The position numbers and the translations under genes are program-made. The notes beneath the pieces are model-generated. The model had not been told where the DNA came from. It searched no databases and saw only the letters and a program-made list of their open reading frames with translations. A DNA stretch of 64,000 nucleotides from Certhia americana. Lineage: Eukaryota; Chordata; Aves; Passeriformes; Certhiidae. Location: the NCBI GenBank assembly GCA_018697195.1, contig CM031879.1, positions 32,720,490-32,784,489 of the forward strand, read 5' to 3'. Below are positions 36,001-64,000 of this stretch, piece after piece. Positions within the stretch are counted from its first letter, which is position 1. Each line of letters opens with the position of its first letter.

Positions 36001-38929
36001 GAATGATACTTATATTTGTGCAAAACTTTACATTCTGAGTCTTGAACTAAAAGACAAGCAAAGTTGTTTTGTAGTCATGATTTTGTTCACAATGTTTCAA
36101 TATCTGGGCTTCAAACAACATATAAATGTGGATTTCGCTGTGTTTTCTGTGTTTGGGGGTTTTGGGGGGTTGTTTGTCTGTTTGTTTTAAATAACCTCCA
36201 AAGCCGTTTATTTTCAGAAGTTTGAGCCATCAAGTAGAGAGTGAATTCCTGTTTTCAAAAGGTTGTTCTTTAGGGAGAGATTTGTGAATGGATAAAAGAA
36301 TGTCTTTGCAGTTCCACCGTACTCACTTCAGTCTCAAGAGATCCTAGTTCTGCCAAACTACAAGCTCTACATCTTCATTGTTTTAAGAAAGTTTACTACC
36401 ACCAGGATATTTTTTTCTTTGAAGTTGGGAACTTCATTTGAGTATCATTGTCATTTCTAATTAATTCATGTAATGTCTTTTGTTTACCATGAACTTGGAG
36501 GCATGGGGCGTTTCTGCAATCTTGAACACTGAGTGAAATCCTAGTGGGCATTACAGTTCCTTCTTTTGTCAGTATACTTTACCTTTTCATACTATGTGGC
36601 ATTTTAACCTTCCAGATCTAGTAAGGAGGAGGACTCAGTAGCTTCACTCCCATACAAAGTACAAAAAAAATCTCAACATGTGAAATCCCAGCTCTCATCA
36701 ACTGGGTTTACTGCTTGTAATGCACTCAATAGCAACAAAGACTCTTGGCAGTACTGTCATGGTTTTCAGACACAAATAAAATGAGTTACAAATTTGTCTC
36801 TTTCTTTTTCCTGTTTAATTAAAAAAAATGGTTTTAGCTGAGATGCCTCATTAGAAAGTATGAGAATCAATTTGTTATGGTAAGAGCCTGAGCAAACATT
36901 CTGAGAGTCAACATGTATTTAAATACTAAGCAATCACATGAACACTCTACTTAAACTCTTGAGATGTGTTTTTTAAAACTTTCCATGCATTTAAATTAAA
37001 AATTTATTATTTTTTTAATTTAAACACACTTCCAGGAGTGTGTTTCAGCTAAGGAAAGATGGGCTATTAAAACATTAACTTTTTTGCAAGGTATAGTGTA
37101 CTTTCCAGTTTTCTATGTACTGAGTGCTGCTGTGCTGCTGTCACACATTGCACATGAACTTTGTTGAGCTCTTGCTTTTGGTAATTCTGAGTTAACAATT
37201 CTATGTATGCAGCTAAAAAGCAAGGCATGAAGAAAATTTATTTAATTGATGAGCTGTCTTAAAATGTATTTTATAAAAAGTTTCGAGTTAGTTTACTTGT
37301 TTGAAGTCCAGGATATACTAGATTAACCTAGTACATCCTGTAGGCTCTGTTAACTTTGCAGAAAGGTAGTAGAGAGCAGAGGACCCTAAGGCATTGGCAG
37401 GTTTCTGTGTTAGTTATGCTGGCTGCAGGGTCATCTTTGGGTGTCCTGCTGCTAAGTAAGGACCATTGCTACCTCCCCTGACATTCTGGTAACAGCTGGA
37501 GTTAAGATCAGTGTATCTGGTGGAAATATATGAAACTTCAAGATAGATTTAGGAATTTTAATTATAAATTTGGATTTAGAGTCCTTTCTATGACTGACTG
37601 AAAAAAAAATGCATTCCCTTCTGCTTCTTGGAAGCATAAGATGCTTTCATGATATTTTCAGGGTTTTTTTCATTCGTTTTCCCCCTCTGTTTCCGTATTG
37701 GTAGATAAATATGAAATGGGATGCCAGTCAAAAATTACTGAAACACACCTCCAGGGTTTTACCCAGTTCTCCCTGCCTTGCTCCTTTCCTGGAGCATCTA
37801 AGGTGCTTCCCCAGTCTGCACTTAAGAGAGGCTGTAAATTCTAAGACAAGTTCTCTCAAAGGCTCTAGTCTCTCATATACTTTTACAGGTTTGTTGGGTT
37901 TGGGCTTTTTTAAAAGCATACATCCTGCCCTCTTAATGTCTCTTCAGACATATTTCCTCTGCTTTGTTCTCTTCTGTCATTGCTTTGAATAAACTTGAGA
38001 TGGCACACAAAGGAAGCATCTTCTCTGTCATCATTACATTTCTCACTTGTTTACTCTCTGCCCTGAGGCAGGGGCTAGCCTGAGGGTGTGAGCTGTAAGC
38101 AAGAGATTGAACCAGATACTGATTTGTGCATTATTCTGAATTTCCCACTGCAGTAGAGAAGATAATGCTACACTATTGCAGTAGGATTATGTTGAGAGGT
38201 AAATTCTATTAAATATATAGTACCGAACTGGGATGTAATAATTCTTTTAACACTCCTTTAGTTTTCTGTCATCATGAAGGCTGTTGCCTTTGCTTGTGCT
38301 TTCTTCAAGATAGAAAGACAACCTTTGGTTGGGTGGGTGGGTTTTGATGGTTGGGTTTTTTTGTGATTTTTTTTTAATCCAAAATTACATTTCCCGAGTG
38401 ACTAATTACTCTCTATAGGTCTTCTGCTTGCGTGTGTTTCTACATACACAGTCTTCATCAGCTTTCTTCTTGTGAAGCTTTATGAAGTTAGGCTCTCTGG
38501 CAGCTTCAGTGAGACCCTGTGCTTGGGCATTGTGGTATTTTATCAGTATCTCAAGCAAGCTGGAAGACTTCAGACCATGTTTTGCACTTCTGCTGCCTTT
38601 TGCAGCTGATGTCAGGTGTACCTTCTGTCTAATTTGCTTGAAGCACCCCATTGTAGCAGTAGCCCTAAAAATACCCAAGTTGCATATTGTTGCATACCAA
38701 TTGCAAGTGCTTGCAAATGTCTTTCAGAACTTGCCTGTCTACGTGAATAGATTTAGTTGGGAGTTTTCCTTGTCTACAGCATAATAGAACCACAGTCAGT
38801 TGCACAGTCGTTCGTACTTCTATAGTAGTAACAATGTTTTTCTGTAGTTAAAAAGTAGGCTGAATTCATTTGGGGAAGGAAAGGGAGAGGTAATTTCATA
38901 ATTCTGTTAAGTTTATCCACCCTTGAAGG
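33031..38929. other. RAP1B-NUP107 spacer
   Basis: About 6 kb, AT-rich, with no supported gene. Further AATAAA hexamers on the + strand (for example 35239-35244, and two near 35800-35820, 36775 and 37987) could serve longer RAP1B 3' UTRs. A minus-strand ORF of 90 codons (38406-38678) is unexplained and treated as a finding. G-rich runs occur near 36150-36175 and 38330-38355. Confidence 0.6.
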
Positions 38930-39348
38930 GTTGAGTGATCCCGCATGGTGGTTACCTTGGATCCCTTAAAGATCGGTGCCAGCAAACTGAGTTACACCAG
39001 GACAGACGGGAAAGAAGAAACAGACGCGCATTTACAACTCAGCGAGAACAAACTCGTCATTGCAAAGGCCGGGACGGCGGCAGCTCCAGCCGAATATATG
39101 ACACATTTTGCGCGTGTCATCAGCCCTTTTCTGTGCGGCGAGATAACCCCAATAGCACCTGACCCTTTTACAGAAGGGTGTTTTAAGCTCTGACCCGCGG
39201 GGTGCCGCGGAGGAGGAGGAGGACGGAGGAGAGCAGCCAGCCCGCTGCCGCTCGGGCTCGCTCCCCGCGGGCCGGCCGTGCCCCAGCGCCGGGCGGGGCG
39301 GGCGGAAGCGCCGTGTCCTTCCGGGCCGCGGGCCGGCGCTGGCGGGAA

Positions 39349-39458
39349 GGCTGAGCCCGGGCCGAGCCCCAGGGAAGGCAGGCTGAGCCCGGGCGGGAAG
39401 GCAGGCTGAGCCCGGGCCGAGCCCCAGGGAAGGCAGGCTGAGCCCGGGCCGGGGCCGC
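39349..39458. repeat. 55-bp tandem duplication in the NUP107 5' UTR or promoter
   Basis: GGCTGAGCCCGGGC recurs at 39349, 39381, 39404 and 39436 with spacings of 32, 23 and 32 bp. So a 55-bp unit made of two sub-units is present twice (39349-39403 and 39404-39458, the last part diverging). It ends 4 bp before the ATG. Confidence 0.9.
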
Positions 39459-39462
39459 CGCC

Positions 39463-64000
<24,538 letters not shown>

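Noticed and set aside
38330..38355. Possible G-quadruplex (GGG runs in GGGTGGGTGGG...GGG)
   Set aside because: Only three close runs and a distant fourth; weak, and no context suggests function.

Overview
The window is vertebrate nuclear DNA and almost certainly avian. It carries three spliced protein-coding genes, all on the + strand. They sit in the order known from human 12q15: RAP1B, then NUP107, then the 5' part of SLC35E3 (in human, MDM2 follows). Two things point to a bird. There are several CR1 LINE fragments, and there is a pair of roughly 1 kb LTRs of a type I know from neoavian, especially passerine, genomes. Species is not determined. Exons were placed by eye from frame continuity, GT/AG borders and recall of the human proteins, with no alignment run.

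Layout. 1-2200 is upstream intergenic DNA with no recognised gene. 2200-3190 is a CpG island, the RAP1B promoter with its non-coding first exon. 3200-21199 is RAP1B intron 1, about 18 kb, holding a CR1 fragment and a nested LTR-in-LTR structure at 10423-12429. 21200-30366 holds RAP1B coding exons 2-7 (184 aa). 31799 to about 33030 is a separate 3'-UTR exon. About 33030-39190 is the RAP1B-NUP107 spacer. 39190-39560 is the NUP107 CpG-island promoter. 39463-60876 holds 28 NUP107 coding exons that join into a 924-aa protein with no frame break. The NUP107 poly(A) signal is at 61082. 61700-62520 is the SLC35E3 CpG island with coding exons 1 and 2. Exon 3 begins at 63982 and runs off the window.

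The three genes have unrelated roles: a Rap small GTPase in adhesion signalling, a nuclear-pore Y-complex scaffold nucleoporin, and a solute-carrier-35-type transporter. They are neighbours by conserved synteny, not an operon. NUP107 and SLC35E3 are tightly packed, with under 0.8 kb from the NUP107 poly(A) signal to the SLC35E3 start codon.

No new biological system is evident. The best structural observations are the LTR inserted in opposite orientation inside an older copy of the same family with a perfect 5-bp target duplication, a 55-bp tandem duplication directly 5' of the NUP107 start codon, competing splice donors at NUP107 exon 12, and two unexplained short ORFs just upstream of the NUP107 island. 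No tRNA, rRNA, CRISPR or prokaryotic feature was seen.
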